A DNA stretch of 64,000 nucleotides, taken from NCBI RefSeq assembly GCF_003711845.1, contig NZ_RHLQ01000002.1, forward strand, positions 1 through 64,000. Direction: 5' to 3'. The notes below the pieces were generated by a model, which saw only the letters and a list, made by a program, of their open reading frames with translations, made no database searches and was not told the origin of the DNA. Below, in pieces: positions 8,013 to 17,417 of the stretch; position 1 is the first letter of the stretch; each line of letters opens with the position of its first letter. Origin of the DNA: Lysinibacillus halotolerans. GTDB taxonomy: Bacteria > Bacillota > Bacilli > Bacillales_A > Planococcaceae. The translations under genes were made by a program, and so were the position numbers.

Positions 8013-8549
8013 ATGAATAGTGCTGTGTTTTTAGATCGGGATGGCGTTATTAATGAGGTTTTAACTAATCGAGTGAAGTTTGTAAATCAACCAAAGGATT
8101 TTTATTTTTTACCGGGTGTTCCAGAAGCCATTAAACAATTAAATCGCTATTTTGATTTTATTTTTGTAGTGACAAATCAAGGGGGAGTAGGACTTGGTTT
8201 TATGAAGGAGTCTCAACTTATTCAAATTCACGAACATATGGTGAAGGAATTAGCTAAATTTGGTGCAATCATACATGATGTGGCCTTTTGTCCTCATAAA
8301 CCGAAAGCAGGATGTGAGTGCCGAAAACCAGGCAGTAAAATGCTAATCGATTTAAGTAGAAAATATCATGTGAATTTAGAGAACAGCTATATGGTAGGAG
8401 ATACAGATACGGATATACAAGCGGGTAAAAAAGCAGGGACGAAAACGTTCTTCCTTGGTGAAAATGATCCATTAGCCGATGCTGTTTTTCCTGATTTACT
8501 TTCAGCATCTCAATGGATTATACAAGACGTACAAGCTCATTTAAAATGA
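8013..8549 (+). CDS. HAD-IIIA phosphatase, GmhB-like
   Basis: This 178-aa hydrolase opens with VFLDRDGVINE, the DxDG nucleophile motif of histidinol-phosphatase/GmhB-type HAD enzymes. It also carries VVTNQGGVG (motif II), the zinc-binding loop CPHKPKAGCECRKP with its three Cys and one His, and MVGDTDTDIQAG (motif IV). GmhB removes the 7-phosphate of heptose bisphosphate; in Gram-positives the substrate may be another sugar phosphate. It starts right after the preceding membrane protein gene with GAAGGA upstream. Confidence 0.88.
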   Translation: MNSAVFLDRDGVINEVLTNRVKFVNQPKDFYFLPGVPEAIKQLNRYFDFIFVVTNQGGVGLGFMKESQLIQIHEHMVKELAKFGAIIHDVAFCPHKPKAGCECRKPGSKMLIDLSRKYHVNLENSYMVGDTDTDIQAGKKAGTKTFFLGENDPLADAVFPDLLSASQWIIQDVQAHLK

Positions 8550-8553
8550 AAAA

Positions 8554-8588
8554 ACCACTTTGAAATGCTGTAGGAGCAAAAAAGTGGT
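8554..8588 (-). terminator. Terminator of the small minus-strand gene
   Basis: ACCACTTT (8554-8561) and AAAGTGGT (8581-8588) pair. In the minus direction the stem is followed by a run of T, so it ends the gene at 8609-8827. Confidence 0.65.
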
Positions 8589-8608
8589 ACTGATAATCAT
8601 AACAACTT

Positions 8609-8827
8609 TTATCTTCTTTTCTTCTTATCTACGTTATTGACTAAAGATTGTTTCTTTACTGTTTCTAATTCAAGCTGTACATGATATTTGTTAGGCTCAA
8701 TTTCGGTTACACTTATTACTTTTCCTTTACGACCTTTCAGTTTAATTTCAGCACCTTCAGTTGGAATATGATTAAGTAATTGACTAATAAAAAGGTTATT
8801 TTTTTCATAAAAATGAACAGCAAACAT
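8609..8827 (-). CDS. Small conserved-type protein of unknown function, 72 aa
   Basis: The start is ATG 8827 with AAGGAGATGG upstream, giving MFAVHFYEKNNLFISQLL. A helical beginning is followed by several short strands (EIKLKGRKGKVISVTEIEPN) that could form a small SH3- or KOW-like barrel, then a basic tail KKKRR. It is soluble with no catalytic motif. I do not recognise the family. It is monocistronic with its own terminator. Confidence 0.7.
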   Translation of the reverse strand: MFAVHFYEKNNLFISQLLNHIPTEGAEIKLKGRKGKVISVTEIEPNKYHVQLELETVKKQSLVNNVDKKKRR

Positions 8828-8933
8828 GAGTCCATCTCCTTTTAAGAAATTTACTTCCATTCTATGAAGGGAATCAAAATATAGAAGGACTTATAAAGGA
8901 GAAGAGGAAATATTTTTAAGTTTTAATTAAAGA

Positions 8934-8963
8934 ATGGCTAATTCATTTTGATGAATTAGCCAT
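8934..8963 (-). terminator. Hairpin after the uroporphyrinogen-III synthase gene
   Basis: A 13-bp stem, ATGGCTAATTCAT with ATGAATTAGCCAT around TTTG. The T tract in the minus direction is short, so strength is uncertain. Confidence 0.6.
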
Positions 8964-8980
8964 TTATAATGAGACAAAGG

Positions 8981-9802
8981 TTAATTGGACCTAGTGACGC
9001 TTTCCTTAAAATATTTATTTAAAGTCATTAAAGCACTCCCGATTCGTTCATCTTGAGGAATGAGCATTCTTTTAACTCCTTGTTCCTTTAAGGCATTACC
9101 TGTCACTTTTCCTATTGGAAGCGCTAAAACGTTTTCTTCCAATGCACTTAAAAGTTCAAAATGAAGATTGCGTTGTTTCGCATATTTTAAAACGTAATGT
9201 ACTTGTTGAACGCTAGTAAAACTGACAGCATCCAATTGATTTGTTAGAATTTCATTCAATAGTTGTTCCAATATCTCCTTTTGAGGTGGGATATGTTGAT
9301 ATGGAATAATTTCCTGAAAGTTTGCTTGTTGCTCCTTTAACCAATTTATCAATTCAATTGAAGGGGATCCGTATAATTGAACGGCAACGGATTGATTCTT
9401 AAGATTATGGGAAGCAAATGCACGAATTAGTCCTGCAATACTTCCATCATCATCTCTAACAATCGGAAATAATCCTCTTTTCTTTAAGGAATTCGCACCT
9501 TTATACCCGCGAACGGCAATTTTCATAGTGGAAAGGGCTTGTTGAAGATTTTCTTCATAATCCATCTCCTTTGCAACCTCAAATAATTTATCAATTCCAA
9601 TACCTGTTGTGAAAATAATCCATTGAAATTTACCGTTAATAATTTCTTTAATTTCACTACCTATAAAACTGGAGTCAAAAAATACAGTTCCTTGCGCTGG
9701 TCGGTGAACAGCAGAACCTCCAAGTTGCTTAATAATATTCATTTGTTCGTCTACTTTACGTGTGCCTAATAAGGCAATACATTTATCGTCTAATCCACCC
9801 AT
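8981..9802 (-). CDS. Uroporphyrinogen-III synthase family protein
   Basis: At 273 aa this matches the HemD fold: two alternating domains, the first beginning CIALLGTRK, the second with VSFTSVQQVHYVL (the conserved TS...V block) and a late LPIGKVTGNALKEQG, the typical 'IG..TA.AL...G' motif. The enzyme closes hydroxymethylbilane to uroporphyrinogen III, the precursor of siroheme. It is divergent from nirB and the gene for its methylating partner (SUMT) ends that operon, so it probably serves siroheme for nitrite reductase. The ATG at 9802 has AGGAGGGCG upstream. Confidence 0.85.
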   Translation of the reverse strand: MGGLDDKCIALLGTRKVDEQMNIIKQLGGSAVHRPAQGTVFFDSSFIGSEIKEIINGKFQWIIFTTGIGIDKLFEVAKEMDYEENLQQALSTMKIAVRGYKGANSLKKRGLFPIVRDDDGSIAGLIRAFASHNLKNQSVAVQLYGSPSIELINWLKEQQANFQEIIPYQHIPPQKEILEQLLNEILTNQLDAVSFTSVQQVHYVLKYAKQRNLHFELLSALEENVLALPIGKVTGNALKEQGVKRMLIPQDERIGSALMTLNKYFKESVTRSN

Positions 9803-9892
9803 TGTTTCGCCCTCCTAAACTATTCTTTATTTCATATTAACAGAAAACCGATGATAAAATTCTAAATGTTAAAAAAACTTACATAAATTTTA

Positions 9893-9923
9893 TGAAAACG
9901 TTTAAAAATCCGTCAAATTTGAC
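9893..9923. promoter_or_regulatory. cre-like site and palindrome in the nirB divergent region
   Basis: TGAAAACGTTTAAA (9893-9906) matches the CcpA cre consensus TGWAANCGNTNWCA at all but one position. A perfect 12-bp palindrome, GTCAAATTTGAC, follows at 9912-9923. Another weaker cre-like core, AGAAAGCGTTTTCT, lies at 9949-9962. Binding is inferred from sequence only. Confidence 0.4.
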
Positions 9924-9985
9924 TTCTTACTATAAAAATCAAGCAAAAAGAAAGCGTTTTCTATGAAAAATTGGAAAAAAGATGC

Positions 9986-10013
9986 TTTACAAATACTTCT
10001 TATGTGATATTAT
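9986..10013 (+). promoter_or_regulatory. Predicted nirB promoter, extended -10
   Basis: The -35 TTTACA (9986-9991) and -10 TATTAT (10008-10013) are separated by 16 bases, with TG before the -10 giving an extended -10 TGATATTAT. It lies 60 bases before the nirB start. Confidence 0.55.
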
Positions 10014-10073
10014 CTGACATAGATATAGTTTAGAATTTTCTGTTAATTCAAAACGATAAGAGGAGGATTATAA

Positions 10074-12485
10074 ATGGAAAAAAGACGATTAGTCCTTGTT
10101 GGAAATGGGATGGCGGGTGTAAAAACAATCGAAGAAATTTTAGCAATTTCAAAAGATCAATTTGAAATAACGATAATTGGTGAAGAACCTCATCCAAATT
10201 ATAATCGAATTTTATTGTCTAAAGTATTACAAGGTGATACGACGTTAGATGATATCACATTAAATGATTGGGATTGGTATGAGGAGAACAATATTCAATT
10301 GTTAACGAATGAAAAGGTAATTTATATTGATAGAGAAGAAAAGATGATTACAACAAATGTGGGAACAACTTTAACCTATGATGAGCTTATATTAGCTACT
10401 GGATCAAAACCATTTATTTTACCGATACCTGGAGCGGACTTAGAGGGAGTAACGACTTTCAGAGACATGAAAGATACCGATGAAATGCTTGCAGCCTCAA
10501 AAAAATATCGAAAAGCAGCTGTAATTGGAGGGGGACTTTTAGGATTAGAAGCGGCTAGAGGTTTATTAAATTTAGGAATGGATGTAACGGTTGTACACCT
10601 TGGAGAAAATTTAATGGATCGACAATTGGATGAAGCTGCAGCTACTTTATTAAAAAAAGAGTTGGAAAAACAAGGGATGCGTTTTTTACTACAAAAAAAT
10701 ACAACAGAAATAGTTGGTCAAAAAAGAGTGGAATTTTTAAAGTTTTCAGATGGAGAAACATTGATGTGCGACCTAGTTGTGATGGCAGTTGGGATTAAAC
10801 CGAATATCGATTTAGCAAAAAGTGCGGGGCTTAAAACGAACCGTGGCATTATAGTCAATGACTTCTTGGAAACGAGTTTTCCTAACATATATGCTGTTGG
10901 AGAATGTGCAGAACATAATGGAATCGCATACGGATTAGTTGCTCCGCTTTTTGAACAAGGGAAAGTATTAGCTAAAAAGATTAGTGGATATGAAACAACT
11001 CCTTATAAAGGTTCAGTTGTATCTACCCAATTAAAAGTTTCTGGAGTGGAAGTTTTTTCTGCTGGAGATTTCATCGAAGGCGGAGAAAGAAAAGCTTTAA
11101 AGGTGTTTGACGAACAAGATGGTATTTATAAAAAAATGGTATTTGTCGGAAAGAAGTTAGTCGGTGCGGTACTGTTCGGTGATAGTAAAGAAGGAAATCG
11201 ACTTTTTTCCATGATTAAAAAACAGGCTGATATTTCAGATACAGTAAAGGTAAGTTTATTGCAGCCGATTGGAGGTGATTCGGGCGAAAGTGTTGTTGCG
11301 TCAATGGCTTCCGATGAAATCATTTGTGGTTGTAATGGTGTATCTAAAGGAACAATCGTACAAGCGATTCATGAACAGGAGTGTACATCTGTTGATGGAA
11401 TAAAAGCATGTACGAGTGCTTCAAGATCGTGCGGCGGCTGTAAATCAATGATCTCTGAATTACTTGAAATCACTTTAGGTGATCAATTTGTTGCAACAGC
11501 TTCGAAAGAAACTTTGTGTAGTTGTACGGATTTATCCCGTGACGAAGTTTTAGATGCAATTCGTAACAAAAAATTAATGCATACTCGGGAAGTGATGAAT
11601 GTTTTAGGTTGGTCGACTAGTGAAGGCTGTTCAAAATGCCGTCCAGCTCTAAATTATTATTTAGGCATGATTTATCCACTTGACTATGAAGATGAAAATG
11701 AATCCCGTTATGTAAATGAACGCTTACATGCCAATATTCAAAAGGATGGTTCCTTTGGTGTTGTACCCCGTATGTATGGGGGTGTGACAAATTCAGATCA
11801 ATTACGGAAAATCGCCGATGTGGCTGATAAATATAACGCAAAGTTATTGAAAATTACTGGTGGCCAACGAATTGATATTTTCGGTATCGAAAAAGAAGAT
11901 TTACCTAAGGTTTGGGAAGAACTTGATATGCCTTCAGGTTATGCATATGGTAAAACTTTACGAACAGTGAAAACATGTGTTGGAGAAACGTTCTGTCGTT
12001 TTGGCACACAGGATTCTATGAGTTTAGGAATTGCTTTAGAGAAACGTTTAGAACGAGTAGGCAGTCCCCATAAATTTAAAATGGCCGTATCCGCTTGCCC
12101 GAGAAATTGTGCCGAATCAGGTATTAAAGATTTTGGTGTAGTTGGAGTAGAAGGTGGATTTGAAATGTATGTAGGGGGGAATGGAGGTACCCATCTACGA
12201 GCAGCTGACCTACTAGGAAAAGTAAAAACAGCGGACGAAGTAATTGAATACGCATCAGCTTACTTCCAATATTATCGCGAAACGGGAATTTATTTAGAAC
12301 GGACATCTAAATGGTTAGAGCGAATGGGCTTAGACAATATTAAAGCCGTTATTGAAAATCCAAAACAACGAAAAGAATTAAATGAACGATTAGAAGTTGC
12401 TTTATCTGTTCAACAAGATCCTTGGAAGAAGATTATTCATAGTGAGAAGTTAAAAAGTGAGTTGTTTGAAAAAGTAAAAGTCTAA
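10074..12485 (+). CDS. nirB: Nitrite reductase [NAD(P)H] large subunit
   Basis: This 803-aa protein has the full NirB layout. An N-terminal FAD/NAD reductase domain starts LVLVGNGMAGVKT. Two BFD-like [2Fe-2S] modules follow (CGCNGVSKG...CGGC and CSCTDLSRDE...CSKC). The sulfite/nitrite reductase half carries the siroheme-4Fe4S cysteines in TCVGETFCRFG and SACPRNCAESG. It reduces nitrite to ammonium in the cytosol. The length is normal. The ATG has AGAGGAGG upstream. It is the first gene of nirB-nirD-nirC-SUMT. Confidence 0.96.
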   Translation: MEKRRLVLVGNGMAGVKTIEEILAISKDQFEITIIGEEPHPNYNRILLSKVLQGDTTLDDITLNDWDWYEENNIQLLTNEKVIYIDREEKMITTNVGTTLTYDELILATGSKPFILPIPGADLEGVTTFRDMKDTDEMLAASKKYRKAAVIGGGLLGLEAARGLLNLGMDVTVVHLGENLMDRQLDEAAATLLKKELEKQGMRFLLQKNTTEIVGQKRVEFLKFSDGETLMCDLVVMAVGIKPNIDLAKSAGLKTNRGIIVNDFLETSFPNIYAVGECAEHNGIAYGLVAPLFEQGKVLAKKISGYETTPYKGSVVSTQLKVSGVEVFSAGDFIEGGERKALKVFDEQDGIYKKMVFVGKKLVGAVLFGDSKEGNRLFSMIKKQADISDTVKVSLLQPIGGDSGESVVASMASDEIICGCNGVSKGTIVQAIHEQECTSVDGIKACTSASRSCGGCKSMISELLEITLGDQFVATASKETLCSCTDLSRDEVLDAIRNKKLMHTREVMNVLGWSTSEGCSKCRPALNYYLGMIYPLDYEDENESRYVNERLHANIQKDGSFGVVPRMYGGVTNSDQLRKIADVADKYNAKLLKITGGQRIDIFGIEKEDLPKVWEELDMPSGYAYGKTLRTVKTCVGETFCRFGTQDSMSLGIALEKRLERVGSPHKFKMAVSACPRNCAESGIKDFGVVGVEGGFEMYVGGNGGTHLRAADLLGKVKTADEVIEYASAYFQYYRETGIYLERTSKWLERMGLDNIKAVIENPKQRKELNERLEVALSVQQDPWKKIIHSEKLKSELFEKVKV

Positions 12486-12509
12486 TTATTCCAAACGGGA
12501 GGGAACAGG

Positions 12510-12830
12510 ATGAAACAAGTAGTGGAACGTATAAAGGTATTAAAAATTGATGAAGTAGCAAAGGACTTCGGAAAAACGATTCGTGTAGGAGAAACAGAAA
12601 TAGCTTTATTTCATTTGAAAAGTGGGGAATTTTATGCGATTGAAAATCGGTGTCCCCACAAAGGCGGTGTATTAGTAGAAGGTTTAATTAGTGGACAGCA
12701 TGTTTTTTGCCCAATGCACGATTGGAAAATTGACGTTACGACAGGTAAAGTTCAAGAACCGGATCATGGATGTGTCAAAACTTATCAAGTAGAAGTCAAA
12801 GGGGACGATGTTTATATTCTTCTTTCTTAA
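12510..12830 (+). CDS. nirD: Nitrite reductase small subunit, Rieske type
   Basis: This 106-aa Rieske protein has both cluster motifs: CPHKGG and CPMHDW (C-x-H ... C-x2-H). It partners with NirB in NAD(P)H-dependent nitrite reduction. It lies 24 bases after nirB with GGGAGGG before its ATG. The length is normal for NirD. Confidence 0.95.
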   Translation: MKQVVERIKVLKIDEVAKDFGKTIRVGETEIALFHLKSGEFYAIENRCPHKGGVLVEGLISGQHVFCPMHDWKIDVTTGKVQEPDHGCVKTYQVEVKGDDVYILLS

Positions 12831-12874
12831 TCATTTAAGGAAGTATCCACTATTAAATAAAAAGGAGAATGCCT

Positions 12875-13726
12875 ATGTCATATGTAAAACCGAAGCAAGT
12901 GATTGAAAATATGATTGAAGCAGGGACAGACAAAGCAAAACTATCGATTCATAATATGGTCTTACGGGGTATATTATCAGGTGCTTTATTAGGGTTTGGA
13001 ACAACATTGGCTTTCTCAGCTGAAATGCAAACAAAATTAGGCATTGTAGGTGCGATTCTGTTTCCTGCTGCTTTTGTTATCATTATTTTACTTGGATTGG
13101 AATTGGTCACTGGGAATTTTGCTTTAATTCCATTGGCAGTACTCGAGAAAAAAGCAACAATCAAAGAAATGTTTTCGAATTGGTTTTGGGTTATTGTAGG
13201 GCATTTAATTGGCGGCTTTATTTATGCGGTATTATTCGTTGTTACTGTAACAAATTTTGGAACGACATCGGAGAATATGATAGCTAAAAAAATTATTCAA
13301 GTTGCTGAAGCAAAAACAATTGGCTATCAGGCCATTGGCGCAACAGGCATTATTGTAGTTATAGTCAAAGCAGTTCTTTGTAATTGGATGGTCTCTCTAG
13401 GGGCTGTAATGGCAATGACTACTCAGTCTACTATTGGAAAAATTGTTGCGATGTGGCTACCTATTTTAATCTTCTTTGCTCAAGGATTCGAACATGCCGT
13501 AGTTAACATGTTTGTCATTCCAGCAGGTATGTTATTGGGTGCTGATGTTGGTTTTGGTGACTGGTGGGTTTGGAACCAAATTCCTGTGTTATTTGGGAAT
13601 ATAATAGGTGGTTTTATTTTTACAGGATTAGTCCTTTATGCAACTTACCATGGATTTTCAAAAAATGGAGTCAGCTTGTACAAAATAAAACAATCAAGTT
13701 CCATTAAAGAAGTAGAGGATTTATAA
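12875..13726 (+). CDS. nirC: Formate/nitrite transporter family channel (NirC-like)
   Basis: A protein of 283 aa with six membrane segments, the FNT architecture. Typical features are the N-terminal MSYVKPKQVIENM, a GLELVTGNF block in the second/third segment and LCNWMVSLG (the CNW(M/L) motif) midway. FNT channels pass nitrite or formate; placement between nirD and SUMT argues for nitrite uptake or export. The ATG at 12875 is preferred over 12869 because AAGGAG then has normal spacing. Another FNT substrate cannot be excluded. Confidence 0.88.
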   Translation: MSYVKPKQVIENMIEAGTDKAKLSIHNMVLRGILSGALLGFGTTLAFSAEMQTKLGIVGAILFPAAFVIIILLGLELVTGNFALIPLAVLEKKATIKEMFSNWFWVIVGHLIGGFIYAVLFVVTVTNFGTTSENMIAKKIIQVAEAKTIGYQAIGATGIIVVIVKAVLCNWMVSLGAVMAMTTQSTIGKIVAMWLPILIFFAQGFEHAVVNMFVIPAGMLLGADVGFGDWWVWNQIPVLFGNIIGGFIFTGLVLYATYHGFSKNGVSLYKIKQSSSIKEVEDL

Positions 13727-14500
13727 ATGGGAACTGTATATATCGTAGGTGCTGGTCCAGGTGATGAAGAGTTGATTACAGTAAAAGGATTAAATTGTAT
13801 AAAAAAAGCTGATGTTATTCTCTATGATCGATTGATTAATCCAAATTTATTGAAATATGCTAAAAAGGGAGCGGAAATCATTTCCTGTGGTAAGCTACCG
13901 AATTGTCATACGATGCAACAAAATACGATTAATCTTGAATTAGTAAAATACGCAAAGCAAGGAAAAATTGTTACTCGTTTAAAAGGTGGCGACCCATTTA
14001 TATTTGGTCGAGGTGGTGAAGAAGCTGAAGCTTGTATTAATGCAGGAGTTCCTTTTGAAATTGTTCCTGGAATAACATCGAGTATTGCAACCGCTGCTTA
14101 TGCAGGCATACCAGTAACTCACCGAAACTATAGTTCTTCTTTTGCGCTAATAACTGGCCATCGTAAACAAGGGGAAACAGATAATATGAATTGGTCCGCT
14201 TTAGCTTCAAGTATTGATACGTTAGCCATTTATATGGGAATGAGAAATTTAAAGCATATTACCGAACAACTAATTGCCAATGGTAAAAGTAAAGAAACAC
14301 CCGTTGCCCTTATTCATAAAGGAACTACTGCTTTTCAGCGTACATTAGTAGGCACTTTAGATAATATTGAAGAAATGGCAAAGCAGGAGCAAATCACCAA
14401 CCCTAGCATGATTATTGTTGGTGAAGTAGTTCGATTAAGAGAAAAATTAAACTGGTTTGAATCCAGTGTTCAACTTCTGGTTGTAAATGATATTCCTTAA
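13727..14500 (+). CDS. cobA: Uroporphyrinogen-III C-methyltransferase (SUMT)
   Basis: This 257-aa enzyme adds two methyl groups from SAM to uroporphyrinogen III, making precorrin-2 for siroheme. The motifs are VGAGPGDEELITVKG at the N-terminus, YDRLINPNLL, and RLKGGDPFIFGRGGEE. It begins at the base after the transporter's stop, so translation is probably coupled. Its context supplies cofactor to NirB; no precorrin-2 dehydrogenase/ferrochelatase is in the window. Confidence 0.94.
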   Translation: MGTVYIVGAGPGDEELITVKGLNCIKKADVILYDRLINPNLLKYAKKGAEIISCGKLPNCHTMQQNTINLELVKYAKQGKIVTRLKGGDPFIFGRGGEEAEACINAGVPFEIVPGITSSIATAAYAGIPVTHRNYSSSFALITGHRKQGETDNMNWSALASSIDTLAIYMGMRNLKHITEQLIANGKSKETPVALIHKGTTAFQRTLVGTLDNIEEMAKQEQITNPSMIIVGEVVRLREKLNWFESSVQLLVVNDIP

Positions 14501-14683
14501 TTCTTAAAAAGGATAGCTTATCAATCTCCAATACCTAATTTCGTGAAACTTTTTATTTACGGAAGTCTCTTTTCCTCCTATCGGATAGTATTTAATAGAA
14601 TAGAGAATTCTTTTTCAAATTTGAGGCAACTGTTCTAACCTCTATTTATTCTATGCATATACTATTTCCGAGGGTGATGAAAA

Positions 14684-15685
14684 ATGATAAAAATAGGATA
14701 TGGTGCCGGTCATGGATATCATACACCAGGAAAACGGTCACCAGACGGAGAAAGAGAGTGGTCTTTTAACAATAAAGTTGCCCGTGCTTTTGCGAATGAA
14801 TTAGCCTTGTATAAAGGGGTTATTACGAAAAGATTTGATGATCCAACTGGAGAAACAGATGTTCCATTAATTGTACGGACAAACGGCGCAAATAGTTGGG
14901 GTGCAGATTATTATATTTCATTTCATCACAACGCCCTATCTGGTCGATGGGGGACTCATACAGGTGTAGAAACATACACTTTCACATACCCATCTCCTCA
15001 AAGTGTTGCATTAGCAAACGCCATTCATCCAGCAGTTGTTAAAGCTTATGGCTTAACAAATAGAGGAATAAAACGAGCGAACCTACACATTGTTCGTGAA
15101 ACAGAAATGCCTTCTATTTTAATTGAAGGCGGTTTTATGGATAGTACGATCGATATCGTAAAATTACGTAATGATGAAATTATAGCGAATGTTGGAAAAT
15201 CTGTTGCCCAAAGTCTTGCTCGTTTTTTAGGGCTCAGTAAAGTAGCTGAATCTGAACAAGAAACACCGGTTTCAACACCTAGCCGACCTCCAGTAAATTC
15301 ACTAACTCCAACACCAGTTCCAACACCAAGCGAAAAACCATCCCAGTCATCAACAAAACTTGCGGTAGATGGTTATTGGGGACCAGCAACAACAAGAGCA
15401 TTGCAACGTCATTATGGTACAACAGTCGATGGTATTATTAGCGGCCAACCGAGAAATCCGTCGACTGTAAATATTCCATCAGCTCGCTTTGGTAGTGGCG
15501 GAAGCCAATTAATTCGTGCAATGCAGAAAGATTTAGGAACAACGGTTGATGGATTTATAAGTTATCCCTCACTCATGATTAGAGCATTACAAAGAAGATT
15601 CGGTACGACACAAGATGGTTTTATTAGTAAACCATCCCAACTTGTAAAAGCAATGCAAAGAGCGTTAAATAATGGAACATTTTAA
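14684..15685 (+). CDS. N-acetylmuramoyl-L-alanine amidase, endolysin-like
   Basis: The Amidase_3 domain occupies residues 1-180, with zinc/catalytic residues in GAGHGYHTPG, the EWSFNN Glu, ISFHHNAL and LIEGGFMD. It cleaves the bond between muramic acid and L-Ala. A Pro/Thr/Ser linker leads to a C-terminal region with three repeats of the form ALQR.(F/Y)GTT.DG.IS, a wall-binding module. There is no signal peptide, as in phage endolysins, yet no holin or phage gene is nearby. It may be a stranded phage gene or a mother-cell lytic enzyme. The ATG has GAGGGTGATG upstream. Confidence 0.87.
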   Translation: MIKIGYGAGHGYHTPGKRSPDGEREWSFNNKVARAFANELALYKGVITKRFDDPTGETDVPLIVRTNGANSWGADYYISFHHNALSGRWGTHTGVETYTFTYPSPQSVALANAIHPAVVKAYGLTNRGIKRANLHIVRETEMPSILIEGGFMDSTIDIVKLRNDEIIANVGKSVAQSLARFLGLSKVAESEQETPVSTPSRPPVNSLTPTPVPTPSEKPSQSSTKLAVDGYWGPATTRALQRHYGTTVDGIISGQPRNPSTVNIPSARFGSGGSQLIRAMQKDLGTTVDGFISYPSLMIRALQRRFGTTQDGFISKPSQLVKAMQRALNNGTF

Positions 15686-15690
15686 CTTAA

Positions 15691-15746
15691 AAAACTGTAC
15701 TCCCTAGTTGCTAGAAATAATCTAACATTACGGAGTATAGTTTTTT
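15691..15746 (+). terminator. Terminator after the amidase gene
   Basis: AAAACTGTACTCC (15691-15703) pairs with GGAGTATAGTTTT (15732-15744) with one G-T pair, followed by a T run. The loop is long (28 bases). Confidence 0.65.
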
Positions 15747-15814
15747 CTTTTTTTAAGCATGTTAAATGAACCTTTAAACCATAATAATAGAAATTCATTT
15801 AAAAGGTGTTTAAT

Positions 15815-17392
15815 ATGCTGCGTAAAATTTTATTTACAGTTGTTGGTATCATTGTCATTTTAGGAATATTTGTTTTATCGTTATCCATGTCAAAAACTAA
15901 GGATATAGATGATATTGAGATTCAAACGAATAAGAAACCCGTTATTTTTATTACAGTCGATTCTCTTATGACCGAATCGCTTCAAAAAGCAATTGATCAA
16001 GGAAAGGCACCAGCACTAGAATTTTTAATTAAAAATGGAACGTTTTATTCAGATTTTGTTAGTTCCTATCCAACGATGTCCGTAACGATTGATAGTACGA
16101 TTTTAACAGGTACTTACGCTAACGAGCATCGTATTCCGGGTTTAATTTGGTTTAATCAAAAGGAAAATCGAATGATTAGTTATGGAAGTGGTTTAGCTGA
16201 AATCTGGAACAATGGTATACGAAATGTCACGAAAGATAGTATTATTCATTTAAATAATGACCATTTAAATAAAGAGGTTTTAACGATTCATGAGGAGTTG
16301 GACAATAGAAATTTACAAAGTGCTTCTATTAACGGGCTTCTTTTTCGAGGAAACGAACGTCACCTATTAAATGTTCCGAAGATGGTTACGTGGCTTAATT
16401 TATTGCCAAAAAATGTTGAGGTAGTTGGTCCTACAATTTTGTCTTTAGGCGCTTTATCTCAATTGAATCCCCAAAATGATCGTCAAAAGTTTCTTTGGGA
16501 TCGAATGGGTGTTAATAATGAATTTACGGTTAATGAATTGAACTATTTAATTGAACAACATAAATTACCTTCCTTTACCCTTGCTTATCTTCCTGATGCC
16601 GACGCGACTTTACATCGAAACGGTCCAGATGATTTATCGGCTATTGAAAAGGCAGATGAATCCCTTCAAAAACTGTTAAATAACTTCTCTTCATGGGATA
16701 AAGCAATTCAAGAAGTTACTTGGATTATAATGGGCGATAGTGCTCAATCTTTAGTGGAAAAGGATAAGAAAAAAGGTTTGATTGATTTAAATAAACTGTT
16801 AAATGGCTATAGCTTTTGGGATGGTGATAAACGGAATGGTCAAATTGCTATTGCCATTAATGAACGAATGGCTTACATCTATTTAAATGATGATAAATTA
16901 TCGATAGATGAAATCGTTGGAAAGTTAAAGAAAGATGAACGGATTGGCTTTATAGCTTGGAAGGAAGCAGATCGTAATTATGTAATAAATCCTAATCAAA
17001 ATGATTTACTCTCCTTTTATCCGGATGGATCATTTAAAGATAGTTATGGACAAAGTTGGCAGTTGGAAGGGGATTTAACTGTATTAGATTTAAATTTTGA
17101 TCATGAAGGAACTATACAATTTAATGCGTATCCAGATGCTCTAGCTCGACTTCATGGTGCTCTACATTCAAATCCAGGTCGTTTTATTATTGTAGATGCC
17201 AAACCGCATTATGAATTTATCGAGGAACATAGTCATGATCATGCAGGAGGGGGAGCTCACGGTTCCCTTCATAAAATTGATTCACTCGTTCCGATGATAA
17301 TTGTTGGAACAAATTCAAAGCCCGAAAGTCATCGCTTTGTAGAATTAAAAGAATGGTTAGTAGAAATAGTTGAAGAAGCAAATAATTCGTAA
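15815..17392 (+). CDS. Membrane-anchored alkaline-phosphatase-superfamily phosphodiesterase
   Basis: After one N-terminal membrane anchor (about residues 3-25) comes a type I phosphodiesterase/nucleotide pyrophosphatase domain. The metal site starts in VIFITVDSL, and the nucleophile Thr is in SVTIDSTILTGTYAN. Further ligands lie in LPDADATLHRNGPD, IMGDSAQS and the late GGGAHGSLH. The enzyme hydrolyses phosphate diesters outside the membrane; the substrate is unknown. The ATG at 15815 has AAAGGTG six bases upstream. It appears monocistronic. Confidence 0.82.
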   Translation: MLRKILFTVVGIIVILGIFVLSLSMSKTKDIDDIEIQTNKKPVIFITVDSLMTESLQKAIDQGKAPALEFLIKNGTFYSDFVSSYPTMSVTIDSTILTGTYANEHRIPGLIWFNQKENRMISYGSGLAEIWNNGIRNVTKDSIIHLNNDHLNKEVLTIHEELDNRNLQSASINGLLFRGNERHLLNVPKMVTWLNLLPKNVEVVGPTILSLGALSQLNPQNDRQKFLWDRMGVNNEFTVNELNYLIEQHKLPSFTLAYLPDADATLHRNGPDDLSAIEKADESLQKLLNNFSSWDKAIQEVTWIIMGDSAQSLVEKDKKKGLIDLNKLLNGYSFWDGDKRNGQIAIAINERMAYIYLNDDKLSIDEIVGKLKKDERIGFIAWKEADRNYVINPNQNDLLSFYPDGSFKDSYGQSWQLEGDLTVLDLNFDHEGTIQFNAYPDALARLHGALHSNPGRFIIVDAKPHYEFIEEHSHDHAGGGAHGSLHKIDSLVPMIIVGTNSKPESHRFVELKEWLVEIVEEANNS

Positions 17393-17417
17393 TTGAAAAT
17401 TGTAAGGTATATAATCG

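Noticed and set aside
14684-15685. Amidase as evidence for a prophage
   Set aside because: No holin, structural, integrase or attachment features surround it; all neighbours are chromosomal.
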